Origin: Ustulina deusta
Lineage: Eukaryota > Ascomycota > Sordariomycetes > Xylariales > Xylariaceae
Length of the DNA stretch: 64,000 nucleotides
Assembly: GCA_023159155.1 (NCBI GenBank)
Contig: JAJNNX010000027.1
Span: 186,001-250,000 of the forward strand
Direction of reading: 5' to 3'
Shown: piece after piece, positions 1 to 12,004 of the stretch
Numbering within the stretch: position 1 is the stretch's first letter
How the letters are laid out: each line of letters starts with the position of its first letter
The notes under the pieces: generated by a model
Database searches by the model: none
Seen by the model: only the letters and a program-made list of their open reading frames with translations
Told to the model about the DNA's origin: nothing
Made by a program: the position numbers and the translations under genes

Positions 1-3000
1 TTTTAATATTATATTTTGTTTTTAAATCAGAAAATCTAAATAATATAAATATAAGAATTTTTATAAAAATCATATTTTTATTAATAATTTTAGTTCTAGT
101 AAATTAATTAGCTATTTAAAATAATATTTTATTTAGCCCTATTAATAAAGCGTTAATAATTAAATAATATTAAATAAAAAGATCTAAATTCTTAATAGTA
201 TAGTTCTAGATTTTTTTATATATTATATAAAAAGCTTTTTGTTGTTTTTTTCCTTATTTAAACGGCTTTTTTATTATTTTCTTTTAAACAAAAAGTTTTT
301 TTTTTAAAGTTATTCCTAGAACTAATTTCTAATAAATACTTTTTAATATATTAATTAAGTTTGCTTTTTCTAAAAAATATATTTTAAAATATAAAACTAG
401 ATATAAAAAGTTTTTTAGTTCTAATATATTAGTTAAATAATTTTTGTTTAATATTTACTTTTTAAATTAATTTTAATATTTTAAAAATAAATATATTTAT
501 TTTTAGAATAATTTAAAGCTTAATATATTAATACTATTTATAAATAGGATTATTTTTTTTAAAAAGAGGCTAATTAGAATAAATACAATTTATAGGAAAT
601 ATTAAGTATATAAAAAATCAAAAAAATTATTAAACGTATAGCTAGACATATTATAATTATTAATAAAAATATTAAAAAATATTTTTTATTCTAGGTAATA
701 TCCTAAGAAAAAAAGGAGTAAAAAGCTAAAAAAATTCTTTATAAATAGCTATTTTCTAAAGCTAATATCTCCTAAGGCATAATAAATATAGGGAAAGCCT
801 ATTATGCCCTAAAGTATTTTTTAATTTATATATTAATTATTAGAAGTAATAAATCTAGTTTTTAGTTAATTTTTATATTTTATTAGTATAACTTAAAACC
901 TATAAGTAGTATTTCTTTAAAAAAAAATATTATTAATTTTTTAAATTAAAATATAAAAAACTTTATTTTATTAATATACTAGCTATTAAAGTTTAATTAT
1001 AGTTTAATTTATTAGAATATAATAATATATAAATTGTTTTTTTTTGGCTTATTTTTAAATAAATAATAAGTTTATGCTTCCTAAGCAGATATTTTTAAAT
1101 AAATAAAACTAATAAATTCTAGTTAAAAAAAGATTTTAGTAGCAAACTGTTTTTTTTTTATAATATATTTAAGTTAATAAAACTAAAAAAAAATAATTAT
1201 AAGATTAGTTATAATAATATGTTTAATTAAATTAGTTTTTTTTATATTTTTAAGACTTATAATAAAACAGTTTTTTTAAATATAATATAATTTTTAAATT
1301 AATACTTGCTATTTTAGAATTTTAGCTTTATTTTTAATAGTAAGTAGGGATTAAACAAACTATATATTAATTATAGTTTAAAAATTTTTAAACAAAAAAT
1401 ACTATTTAGGTCTATGTTATATTTAAGGTTTTTTTTATATTTTTTGGCTTAAAAAAACATGTTTAAATAATAATAAAAATATAGAATTATAAAAAACAGA
1501 AATAATTAATTTTTGTTTTTTAAAAAAACTAACCAGTTTTATATTAATTACTAAATTTATATTAAATTTATTTTTTAGAAATTTTTTAATATTGTTACAA
1601 AAAGATTTATTTTGTTTTATAGCTACTAAAGCTAGATTTATATCTAAATAATTATTTAAAACTAATATTGTTTGTTTTTAGTTATTATATATATTAAGAA
1701 ATAAAAATAATTAATTTGTTTTATTTTTAATAATATAATAGAACTTAGCAAAATAAATTTTATTATTGTTTTAATTTAATAATTTATATTAATATAGTAC
1801 TTTATTATAATTAGTATTAAAAATAAGGATTATTTTTTTAATAAATAAAAAAAAAGTTTTATAAAGCATAAGTAAAGCATAAATCGGTTTTTTTAAAATT
1901 TTTATATATTTATTAATATAATTAGAAATAATTAATAAAAATAATCCTATATGCTTAAAGAATATTTTATTAAAAATAGTAAGCAGTAAAGCTTATAATA
2001 AATATTTGTTTTAAATTTTAGTTATAATAGGTTTTTTTATTAGTAGTTTATTTATAATCTATAAATTAATAAAAAATAGATTTTTTGCTATAAGTACTAA
2101 AATAGTATTATTAGTATTAATAAGTAGGATTTTTTTAGCTAATATATTTAAATTTATTAGTAGCTTAGAAATAATTTTTAGTTTAGTAATAAAAATTTTT
2201 TTTTTTTTTTAGTTTTTCTAAAGTTTAAATAGTAATAAATTAATATTTTAAGCTATATAAGTATTTTTTCTAAGCTTAGTTTAAAATTAAGCTTTTGTTT
2301 AGTTTTTTAAAAAAATAGTTAAAACTAATACTAATTTAGCAATATTTAATATTTTTTTAACTAGATTTTTATTAGTTAGGTTTTAATTTAAAACATTATT
2401 AATGTTTTAATTTTTTTTAGATTTAGTAAACAAATAGTTATTAGTATAAAAAAATTAATAAGATTTATTTTTAGTTTTTTAGATATATATAGGTCTTATA
2501 GCTAGAGCATTATATATAATCAAAGTATTAAATATTTTTTTTAAGCTTTATAAAATAATTTAATTAGTTTTATAATTAATAATTATTAAGTTTTGTTTTA
2601 ATTAAGCTTTATTAAAAAATATTTTATAGGTCTGATTATTTTTTATAATATAAGTTCTTATAATAAATAGAATTTTTTTTATAACTAAAAAAAAAACTAT
2701 ATAATATTTAATTAAAGTAATATTATTATTAGTTATTTTTAGTTTTAATAGTTTAAAAATAATATAAAAAAATAAATTATATTATATTATATATATAAGG
2801 TTTATTAAATTAGCTAAAACTTTTTTATTAATTAAAATATAATTAATAATAGTTTTATTAAATATTTTTTTAATATATTTAAAATAAATTTTTTTATTAT
2901 TTATTTAAGCTTTATTTTTATAAACTATAGTAGTAACTAAGCTTTACAAAGTTTAAAGCTTTACTAATATAAAATAATGGTTTTTTTTTTTTTTAAAAAG

Positions 3001-4080
3001 CTTTAGCTACTTTAGTTTAGTAGTTAAAAATAATTTTATTTTTTAAATAAGTTAAACTTTAATAATAAAAGAACAGTTAAAAAGTTAGCCCTATATAATC
3101 TAAAAAAAAAAATAGTATAAAAAAAATATTTAATATTAATTTAGTTTTTTTAATTATTTTTGTAAGCCCGGATTAAAATAGTATTTTATTTTTAAATAAT
3201 TTTTTTAGCTTTAATTAGCTAATAAGTTAGTTAATCTTAGAGCTGTTTATTAAGAAATGCTAACTTTATTGTTTTTTTTAAATAAAAAGAATTAGCCCAA
3301 AGAAAAGCTTGTTTTTTAGTTTTTTTTTAAATTAGCTAGCGGACTTTTTAATTTTAAAAGCTTGTTAAATATAGCTATATTTTTAAAAAAAAGCTAGTTA
3401 TTTATTTTTTTTTTTTTAGGTCTAATAAAAAAACATATATTATATTTTTGTTTTTAAAAAAAATAAAAATTAGGCTTATAAATAATAAAAACTATTTAAC
3501 CTTAATAAAAATTTTTTTTTTTATTAAATAATCTAGGTTTACTAAAAGCTTTTTATTTTTTTAATAATCTTTTTTATATTTGCAGACTATATATTAATAA
3601 AGTTTTTTATATTTAGATTAGTTTTTAATAAATTATATTAAAAATAAATTAGTAATAGTTATTTTTATTAAATAGTGTTATAGATTTAATTCTTTTTTTT
3701 TTAAGGTTTTTATTTTTTAGTACAATTATAAAAAAAATATTCTTTAATTTTATAGTTCTAATAAATTAAAAGTCTTTTATTATAACTAGAGTTATAATTT
3801 TTTTTTTGTTTGCTTTTATATTTTCTGTAGTTTTTTTAACTTGTTTTATTACTAATCTTTTTAAAGTTAGGTTTGTTTCTATATTTATTAGAAAAACTAG
3901 CAAGCAAATTATTTTAAATGTTCTAAGATTAATATAAAAAAGCCTATAAATTTAAGTTCTAACTAGGCAGTTCTGCTTCTTTAGTTATTTTAGGAATAAA
4001 GTTCTATTTATATATTAGGTTTTTTTATAAGTATTGCAGCTAGTTATAATAACTAATAAGCTAATTGTATTATAACTAAG
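1..4080. repeat. AT-rich, RIP-like degraded repeat block (left)
   Basis: Almost pure A/T sequence with long A and T runs, very few C or G, abundant TA steps and stops in all frames; no open frame of 60 codons or more. This is the look of repeats mutated by RIP (C:G to T:A transitions) in filamentous ascomycetes. I could not identify an intact element, LTR or terminal repeat inside it by eye. A centromeric or subtelomeric location is possible but nothing here decides it. Confidence 0.75.
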
Positions 4081-4520
4081 GGAAAAACGTAGGGTTTAAG
4101 TTCTTAAAGAAAGACTATAGTGCATATTGGTTGGATAAAAAGGTCGGCTATAGATCTAGCCAGAATTTCTTTAAAGTATTAATAATAGTAATGCCTAGTT
4201 CTTTTAGAAATTTGCCTTTAGATAGCTTTTTAGGCAGTGAAGAAGGACGGGGCAACTCGACACTAAAACAACTAAAAACAACAAAAACAAACTAGAGCGC
4301 CTGCTACTAGAAAACTGGTATGAATGCTATGCGTGTAAAGTAAGTGTTGCTCTGAGAAGTTCGAAGGCTTTTATAGCTATTCGAACCCCCTGAATACAGC
4401 CGAAGATCAGCCGGTTCGGGCCGCGGGCGGCCCGAATACGGCTAACAATTGACGTATAGCCACATTCGCAGCTGCCAGCGGGCCGCTAGCACCAGCCCTG
4501 CTGCAGCAGGCAAGCTATCC
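4081..4520. other. Balanced-composition islet within the AT-rich block
   Basis: A stretch of about 440 bases with normal to high GC sits abruptly between AT-rich sequences. It contains a perfect GC-rich hairpin (4,409-4,443), a 14-base palindrome CCTGCTGCAGCAGG near 4,497, and a TTCGAACCCC motif near 4,379 that resembles a tRNA B box on the minus strand. No open reading frame of note. It may be a short repeat or element end below the length that RIP attacks, or a later insertion. Function unknown. Confidence 0.55.
4409..4443. repeat. GC-rich perfect hairpin
   Basis: Arms TTCGGGCCGC (4,415-4,424) and GCGGCCCGAA (4,427-4,436) are exact reverse complements around a 2-base centre. The flanking AGCCG (4,409-4,413) and CGGCT (4,439-4,443) extend the symmetry. 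Such hairpins occur at ends of some transposons or as transcription-terminating structures; no Helitron-type CTRR end was confirmed. Confidence 0.7.
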
Positions 4521-6030
4521 TAGTCTTAATTTAATTAAAAAAAAAAAATTTTTTTTAAGCTTTAAAGCATAAGCAATAATAACTTTTTTTATGTTTTAAT
4601 AAATATAGTTTTTTTTAAACTCTTTAAAATTACTTAAAAATTTAATATTAATTAGGCGGTTTATAACTTGCTTTTAAATTTTTTTTTTATTTAAATAATT
4701 TTTTTTATATATGTTTTTATAAAAACATTTTTTTAGTTTATCTAATTAATTGTTATTAGTTCAAAAAAAAAGCTTATTAGTTTAACTAATATAGTTAGCC
4801 AAAAATTTATTAGTTTTTTAGTTAAATCTATTAATTCAAACTTTAAAACTAACGTTTTAATTCTAAATCTTTAAAAAAAAACGTTTTTTTAGACTATTTT
4901 ATAAAGTTTAATAATCTTTTTTTTTTTTTTTTTACAAAAAAGTACTAATATTATTTTTTAGTATTTTTTTATAAATTATAACAAAATATTAACTATTTTT
5001 TAGTTTTATTTAGCTATTTTGTTTTATTAGTAGTTTTAAGTTAAAAGCTAAAAAAACTAACGTTAAAAAAGCTATAAAATAATTTTTTAATATAAATATT
5101 TATATTATTAATATATTTTTAGAAATTTTTTTTTTATAATTTTTTAAATATAAAAGCTTTAAAAGTTATTATTTTTTTTATTTAAAGCTAATCTAGCTTA
5201 AAGGTAAAAATTAGGGTTAAGAACTATTTAAATAAAGATTTTTTAATTTAAAATATATACTTTAGTTTAAAAAAAATAAAAAAATTAATTAAAAATTAAT
5301 ATAAAAAATTTATTTTAATAAAATTAAAAATTAAAAAAACTTAATAAGCATTTTAATTTTTTTTAGATTTAGTTATAAAAATAGAAATATTTTCTAATTA
5401 TATATTAATATTTTTTTTTTAAACTAGTATTTTTTTTTTTGCTAAAATATTTAATAAGATTAAATCGGAAAAATTAATTAATAATATATATAAATTAAAA
5501 GTTATAAAACAAAAAAAATCTAATAAACAATTAAATAATAATTATATAAAAAACGTTTATATATAATTAATTAATATTATTAACTAATAATTTTTATTTT
5601 TATTAAAAAAGTATACTAAATTTTAGTTAAATAATTAATAAAATAAAAAATAATAGTAATTAAACTAAATAAAAAGCAGTTTTTTATTTTTTAATAGATT
5701 TTTATTTTTAAAAAGTTTATTAATTTTATAAGTATAAAAAAAACATAAGTAATAAAAAATTAGTAAATAACTAAGCTAAAAAAAACTAGCACTAATAGAT
5801 TTTTTTTTGTAATAATAGATTTACTATTGCGTTAATAGAACTATTTTAATTTTTTAATTTTTTTTTTTTAAAAACAATTTTTTTTAATTCCTAGTTATTA
5901 AATATATATTTAATTAGCTTTTTTTAGTTTAAACAAATGTTTTATTTAATAAATAACTATTATAATTATAAAGACTTTTTTTTTGTTAAAAAAACTAAAA
6001 AAAAAAAATTGTTTACGTTCTGGTCTGACT
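4521..6030. repeat. AT-rich, RIP-like block continued
   Basis: Same composition as 1-4,080: A/T runs, stops in all frames, no coding frame. The boundary with the gene island is near 6,030, where mixed composition resumes within some tens of bases. Confidence 0.75.
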
Positions 6031-6384
6031 ATAGTAGAAAAAACTATACAAAAGGAAAATCGAAGGCTGCGTGCTTTTATTAATTGTTATATTCTAAATA
6101 ATAAATTTGAATTATAAAAGTAATAATCCTTATTTATTAATCTACGGACTAGAACTAGCTATATGGATAAGATCACGTGTACGGATCCACAGCAGCTTGG
6201 TATTCTGTAGTGCATGATATAAACCATATTAACTTTGAAGTGGGGAAACAGCGCCTTGCAACTGAGCTTCATCCCTACCTTTTTTTAACACCTTACTAAA
6301 AATGCCTGATCTATTAACTTCAATTATTTCAACTGCTTTTGCTGATTCCCCCCCCCTGTTCTCAACCCTTAGAATCCTTTTACC

Positions 6385-6597
6385 ATGCAATTCCTTACAA
6401 TTGCTATGTCAGCTTTAATTAGTATTCCGCTCGACTTTGCCAGCAATGCTGTCTGGGTACATGAATCAATTGAGATTGCCAAGCAGAAGGGTGCAACTTT
6501 GCACACTGGACCTGAGGTTTGTACTATTCTATCTACATCTCGAATGATTCTCACATCTTCACAGTTAGAGTTGATAGGATGTCATGTCCCAGAGTGA
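6385..6597 (+). CDS. Candidate small secreted protein (weak)
   Basis: A 70-codon frame starts with a hydrophobic N-terminus (MQFLTIAMSALISIPLDFAS) that could serve as a signal peptide. A 48-base stretch from GTTTGT (after the GGACCTGAG codons) to ACAG could be an intron and would keep frame, giving about 54 residues. No cysteines are paired in an obvious pattern and no family is recognised. It lies in the transition zone beside the AT-rich block, where effector-like genes are often found, but a chance frame is equally likely. Confidence 0.2.
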   Translation: MQFLTIAMSALISIPLDFASNAVWVHESIEIAKQKGATLHTGPEVCTILSTSRMILTSSQLELIGCHVPE

Positions 6598-7579
6598 AGG
6601 TGGGTCACTGGAGGTCACTAGTACCTAGATAGAAGTGTGTGGGTAAGGGCTCACTATCATTGATTTCTGGTCTCTCTTTTCCCGGTATTTTGGTTGGTGG
6701 TGGTGTTTCTGTCCTTTATATAGACATATCCTATAATACAAGCCCACAGGGGTAGCTTCCATCCTCCTGTGACCCTGGCCCCTGACACTTGTCCTTTCGT
6801 GTGTTTGTTCTAACACGATATGGTTTCGCGCTCAGAGGGCGACATCTTTGCCCACTCTTGGGAAGTGCTGGCCGAAATCATCGCGATGAAGCATGTAAAG
6901 ACATGCTTGTTGGTGTCGGAATGGCTTGCAGACACAGAAATGTGAGATACAACTGGTTAGTCCCCGCATCCAGAGCTAGGCATCTGGTATGCTCTGCTGC
7001 CTCAAACTCTGCTTGGATTTTATATCTATTGGCTGGTTTGCAATAGTCGTGTCCTTTGCACGGACAACAAGATACTCTTCATTCGGCCAGGCGCCAAAAG
7101 ACAGAATAATGGTTGAGGTTGCATTTTCCTACGCTAACACCATTTGATCCAAGGCCGAAGATTGCATTTACACTGAGATCAATTGACCTGAGAACTCTAA
7201 TATAGGCCAGATCTTAATCCATTACGTTATACATAGTTATTGATAAAAACAAGATCTACGCCCCTTGACACTAAAGCAGTACATATTTCAGCAGTTATCT
7301 CTTTCTCTGACTTTGCTGTGCCGGCAGATCGTCAGAGTCACAATCACTAGAATTCGGATTTAAAGCTGGGTCGTGGGTAGGTGCAGATAAGTTACATTTA
7401 TGTCATGCCGCTGTTTTATTTGCTTTCTTGATTGCCTCGTCTCTCATTTGCTTTGCTCAGTCTCTTGCATTTCGATACACAGCTACCCAATGCCAAAAAG
7501 GTACTAGCATTGCCGGTTAAGCTCCCAGAGTTGATCTGTGTTGTCTTTTCCATCGCCACGCCTCACTAACTCCCCAGTG
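6598..7579. other. Intergenic, 3' side of the kinase-TPR gene
   Basis: Mixed composition without a supported gene. Short frames on both strands (for example 6,789-7,046) lack homology signals. It probably includes the 3' UTR of the minus-strand gene ending at 7,580. Confidence 0.5.
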
Positions 7580-10500
7580 TCAGAAGGAGTGGTATCTATC
7601 TCCACATATTCCAACACCCAGCTCCGCCTCCTCATTGCACTTGAAGAAGAAAAAAGTCCCTCCGCATTTCTCCCGCGGTACGCCCGGCAATCCCCAGAAT
7701 CCTCCAAACGCCTTGCGCTCAAGGTTAACAACTCCTACATACTCCCATCCACCATTCTCATCGTTACCCGCTCGACACAGGCGTAATCGGACTTCTCCCG
7801 ATATATCCGCTCTTCCTTTCACAGTTGTCTCGCCTAGCTCCTCGATTCCTCGTCCGACCAGCTCGACATAGTGATCATGTCCACTCGCGCTTGGAGTCGC
7901 TCTCAGGTCTAGGGTGTAGTGGCCCTTCGGATCAATCCGTGGAGCTTCGTTCCAGTATAGGTACGCCCCCTTCCAGGCGCCCGTCAACCAATCCGCCAGC
8001 TGATCGCTACGTCGGAACACTGGGGTTGTGTCGTCGGCCTCGGTCATGCAAAGATCACGATGCTCCTCTAGCAAGGCGCTAATCTTAGGATAGTGCGTGC
8101 TCGCAGCGATAGCTGTTTGGTAGTGCAGGCCCTCTCGCTTTCCATTGTCTCCAAGGTAAGCAAGTAGTTCGACGAGAGGTGTACGCTCTTCGTCCATTGC
8201 TCGGCGCATTGCCGACCCCTCCAGACCGCCCGTTTTAACGAGTCCATCCCACGGTTCTGGGCCCAGGCTGTCATTGATATGTTTCGTCAATCTATGCAAA
8301 TGAGCGTCAGCTTTGTTGCGGAGCTGACTGGCCTTTTCAAGATTATTCTGGTGACTCTCTATCTCAGCATGGGCATGGATGGCTATCCCGAGCGTGGCCA
8401 GCGTTCTCATGATGCCCGGTTGCACGGCAAAGACTTTGGGATCAGGGTACGTTTTAGGTGCCTTCCAGTTTCCATTATTCCCAAGCAGCTCGCGTAGCGC
8501 AACAGATCTTTCGAGATCAAGCCTTGGATCTTCGTCTTCTGGCGGGGGCCAGGGTATGGTCTGACTCATAATGAACCCGAGGACATTCTCCTGGCCCTTC
8601 CAGGCCTCCTCGTATTGCCCCTTGAACATCGCCACCGTCGTCATGGGTACAACTACGTCAGGGTGAAACTTGGGCAGGTACCTTGCAAAACGTTCGTTTG
8701 TTTCTTTGATGAAGCTCTCGGCTTCGGTGTAGTCCCCGATCATAAGGGAAAGCCCAGCCAATTCCATACGCATGCCCGCAATCACCATAGAGTCAAGTCC
8801 TATCAAACCCTCCATCTGTTGGATCGATTCTTTGAGCACCTCAATCGCTCTTGCGATATTTCCCTGTCGAATCAAAAATTGAGTTTCTTTCTCCAGAACT
8901 GCTATACTGTTCGGGTGTTCTAGTCCGAAGACTTTAACCAACCCCGTTTTCGCTCGCTGCAGGAGAGCTGCTGATTCTGCGAGATGGCCATACAATCCCA
9001 GAAACTCAGAAACAGCCGCTTGAATCATGAGTGATACGACATGCCCCTGGGCCCCTACGCGGGCTAGGTCTGCGTCTGCCTGCTCAAGAGATTTAATGAG
9101 TATCTCCTTATCTACGAGCAGGGGGAACCTCGTGAGGGATATCGCACGATAAGCTTTCGTTAAGGCGAGGTCTCGGTCGTTTGGCTCGCGACTCTCATCT
9201 GCTTCAAGCGTCTTCACTATTTCATGCAGTAAGTCTATACATGCAACCGGGTCAGGACCATCAAGGAGCAGGGCGGATAGCGACCACTTTAGGTTCAGAA
9301 CCGCTGGATGCGTCGCTCCAAGCTCTTTTCCCATGACACTGATCTCTTTGTGGCGAGCTCTGCTGATCTTCTCGCCCTCATCGGGGAGGCTGGATTGAAA
9401 TTCTATACCTTGATGTATAGGCTGAATAATGCCGGTATCGTATAGCTCTTTGAGCCATTGGCTTGAATGCTTCTGAATAACTCTGCTCTGCTCAATTTGG
9501 GATTGAAGGTAGGTTATGTGAACATGTTCACTAGTTCCTGATTTTCGTTGCCATTCCCTTGCCTCTTCCAGGTATCTTGTAGCTTGACCGTCATCTTGGA
9601 CCGTCCCAAAGCCTATCTTTTTGCAAAACGCTAATTGAGACGCAATGTTGAACTTGTTTAAGCAAACGGTTTTCGGGCCAACATTCCAAGACTTCTTTGT
9701 TCTAGCGGCGTACTCCTCTTTTAGACAATGGAATATGTACTCGCGGACACGGAAGTGAGCAAGGCAAAGAGATTGTAACGACTTCTCCACCTGAAAGTCA
9801 CTAGCTAAAGGGAACAATGTAACGGGCCTGCTGTGACCTCTGACGTCGGATGCACCGTCACTGCCGGGTAATACATAGCTTACATGGGAGCTGTCATTAT
9901 TGTGTTAATGAATGTCCTTGGGTAGAGAGGCACCAACCTACCTAGGCTCTTCAAGCAGACTCGTAATGAATTCGAATTCGGACTTGCGACCGTACTCAAG
10001 ACGTTGAGACCTTTTCTCGGCATCGGCTTCCAGGGTCGACTCAAACAACTGTGTTAACTTACTTTTCCATCTCGTGTCTGACATGGTGTCAACAAGTTGG
10101 AGGGCTAGTGCCTTCGCGGTATTTTTAGATGCTGTCTGATTGTTATGTATGCCGATTTGATGTATATCTGGATCTAGGCGCTTAGCGAAGCCCAAGCCCA
10201 ACCAGCGGCTCGCTGACTCCAGCCATCCAGAACTCTTGTTTGGAGGATGGGTTTGGTCCTTGAATCTCTGCAGAAGCGTTTGCCGAAAAACTACCCATAG
10301 ACACAACAACCCGAAGGAAAATGCGTCTGCAAGCTTGGCCTGCTCTAGAGTATGGGTTAGACGAGATGTGATCTCAGGGGCACGCCAGATTTCCGTCCCG
10401 ACGATCCTGATATGTTTGCTCGAAGCGAATGCCGCAAATCCGAAATCGGCAAGTTTAGGCGTTGGCTTTTCGTCATCGAAAACTAGAACGTTTGCAGGTT

Positions 10501-11272
10501 TGATGTCGCCGTGGACAATACCTATACTTTATGTCAGCTCAGCATAAACGAGCTCCTAAGGTGGTTGCGACTAAATAAGATCGACACAAAGGCTCCGGGA
10601 AAACTCACCCTTTCTGTGTGCGGCAGCGACAGCGGAAGCGATGTCGCGACAAAATTCGATCCTGCGAGCCATGTCAAGGGCCTCGCCTTGCTCGCTGGCC
10701 ATGAAAATTCCCAGATCACCATATTGTGCCTTCTCAAAAACGAGGATGGGCCATACTCGCGTGATTTTGCGGAAGAGCCAGGATCTTGTGTGTTGGACCT
10801 CCCAGCAGATGGCATGAAGTCTCACGATGTTGGGGTGCGACTTAACATCCCGATCGCCCAGGACGAGAATCTCGGAGGCGATGGCACGGTAAGCGTTGTC
10901 TAGCTTGTTACGCTCACTTGTCGTTACCTTCGAGATCCACGAGCCAATTGGGCTCGAGTCGGGGCGCTTGAAAGCTAAGACGGCCTGGGCGCTTGCTCTG
11001 GTTTGGCTTACTACGGCCTGACCACCGCGGCCCAGAAATCCCTGGGCTTCTTGCCACGTAATACCTATCATGTCGATGCCATTCTGCTGCGCGCAAGCCA
11101 AGCAGGTTAGCAGGCTGTAAGAGCCTTCATTTTTGTCCCTGAATGAACTGGTCTTGGTTGCCGTCCTGTCCCTCAAGATGTTAGCATTGGGGGGCGGACC
11201 TGGCGGGTTACCACCAGGTCGTTTGAACGGTTGCGGCCTTCGCGCGGGGGGGCCTCTTCCCTTGGTTGCCAT
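7580..11272 (-). CDS. Protein kinase fused to a TPR-like helical repeat region
   Basis: Three exons can be joined with consistent phases: 11,272-10,609, 10,521-9,942 and 9,860-7,580, giving 1,174 residues. The introns start GTGAGT and GTAGGT and end TATAG and GGCAG. The N-terminus is Pro/Arg/Gly-rich. The kinase domain shows the glycine loop GRGGQAVV (81-88), a lysine in AFKR (Lys102), a helix C Glu near 134, a catalytic loop HGDIKPANVL (about 225-234), DFG (247-249) and APE (269-271). The catalytic loop has HGD instead of HRD, as in a family of fungal kinases; all catalytic residues are present, so activity is plausible. Residues from about 415 on are helical with repeated A/L patterns typical of TPR arrays of the kind seen in fungal signalling or heterokaryon-incompatibility-like proteins. 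The C-terminal ~150 residues look like a separate beta-rich module. Substrate unknown. Confidence 0.8.
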
Positions 11273-12004
11273 GATATCCGTCCACGCTCGACTTTGTGGG
11301 GTATTACCTCAACTAAAGATGTACTTAGCAATGGTGCCGGAACAGGAGTTAGATAAACTCGGAAGCATAAACTTCAGGCTCCAAAAATCGGTCGCCGAAC
11401 GCTCAAATGTGAAAAACTGCCCAGCAGCCTGCATCTCCTGTCAATACGCCGTACTTTACGAGGTATTGTTGATAAATGACTAATAGAGTATCGTAGCCTG
11501 CATGATATGGTCGTAACGGTCGCAGCAATGTCGTGTCCGTCTTATCCCCATTTGTTCATTCAGCTATGCATGTGTCTGCGGGCTGGCAATGCCACGATAT
11601 CTACATATCACACTCCGCCCCCAAATCCTCACATGAACCTAAGCCTATCACGGTAATCAATTGTCAGCACTAGAATTTGTTAGCAGTAATGAGCGTATAC
11701 AAATCAATAGTGATGCCGGTAGCTCAAATACCTGTAATATTTCTGTTTTGGGTCTAATGTAATTGCACCACCGTGACATCAAGCCAGGATAGCAGAGTCC
11801 AAGCTGGAGCGACCAACTCACTATAGTTCATGATATATACTAGTACAATAGCAAAACCTGAGAGTAGCGAAGCTGACTGTCGAGTTCAAATGAGCCAATT
11901 TCCAAGAAATCCTTGTCCCAGGTGATAAAATGCAACCCAACTGGTAATTTCTGTAGATTCCTCGGCCTATGCATAACTCGAAGATGAGCAATTGGAGAGC
12001 AAAG
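11273..12004. other. Intergenic between kinase-TPR gene and CorA-like gene
   Basis: Holds the presumed promoter and 5' UTR of the kinase-TPR gene and the 3' end of the CorA-like gene (both minus strand). Small frames on either strand are unsupported. No repeat seen. Confidence 0.5.

Noticed and set aside
4409..4443. Helitron 3' end
   Set aside because: The hairpin fits, but no CTRR end just after it and no TC start were found.
6789..7046. 85-codon plus-strand frame
   Set aside because: No recognisable motif, non-ATG context is weak, and it overlaps equally long frames on the other strand; probably chance.
7635..8923. Several plus-strand frames inside the kinase-TPR gene
   Set aside because: They are antisense shadows of a 760-codon exon whose splice phases and domain content are clear.
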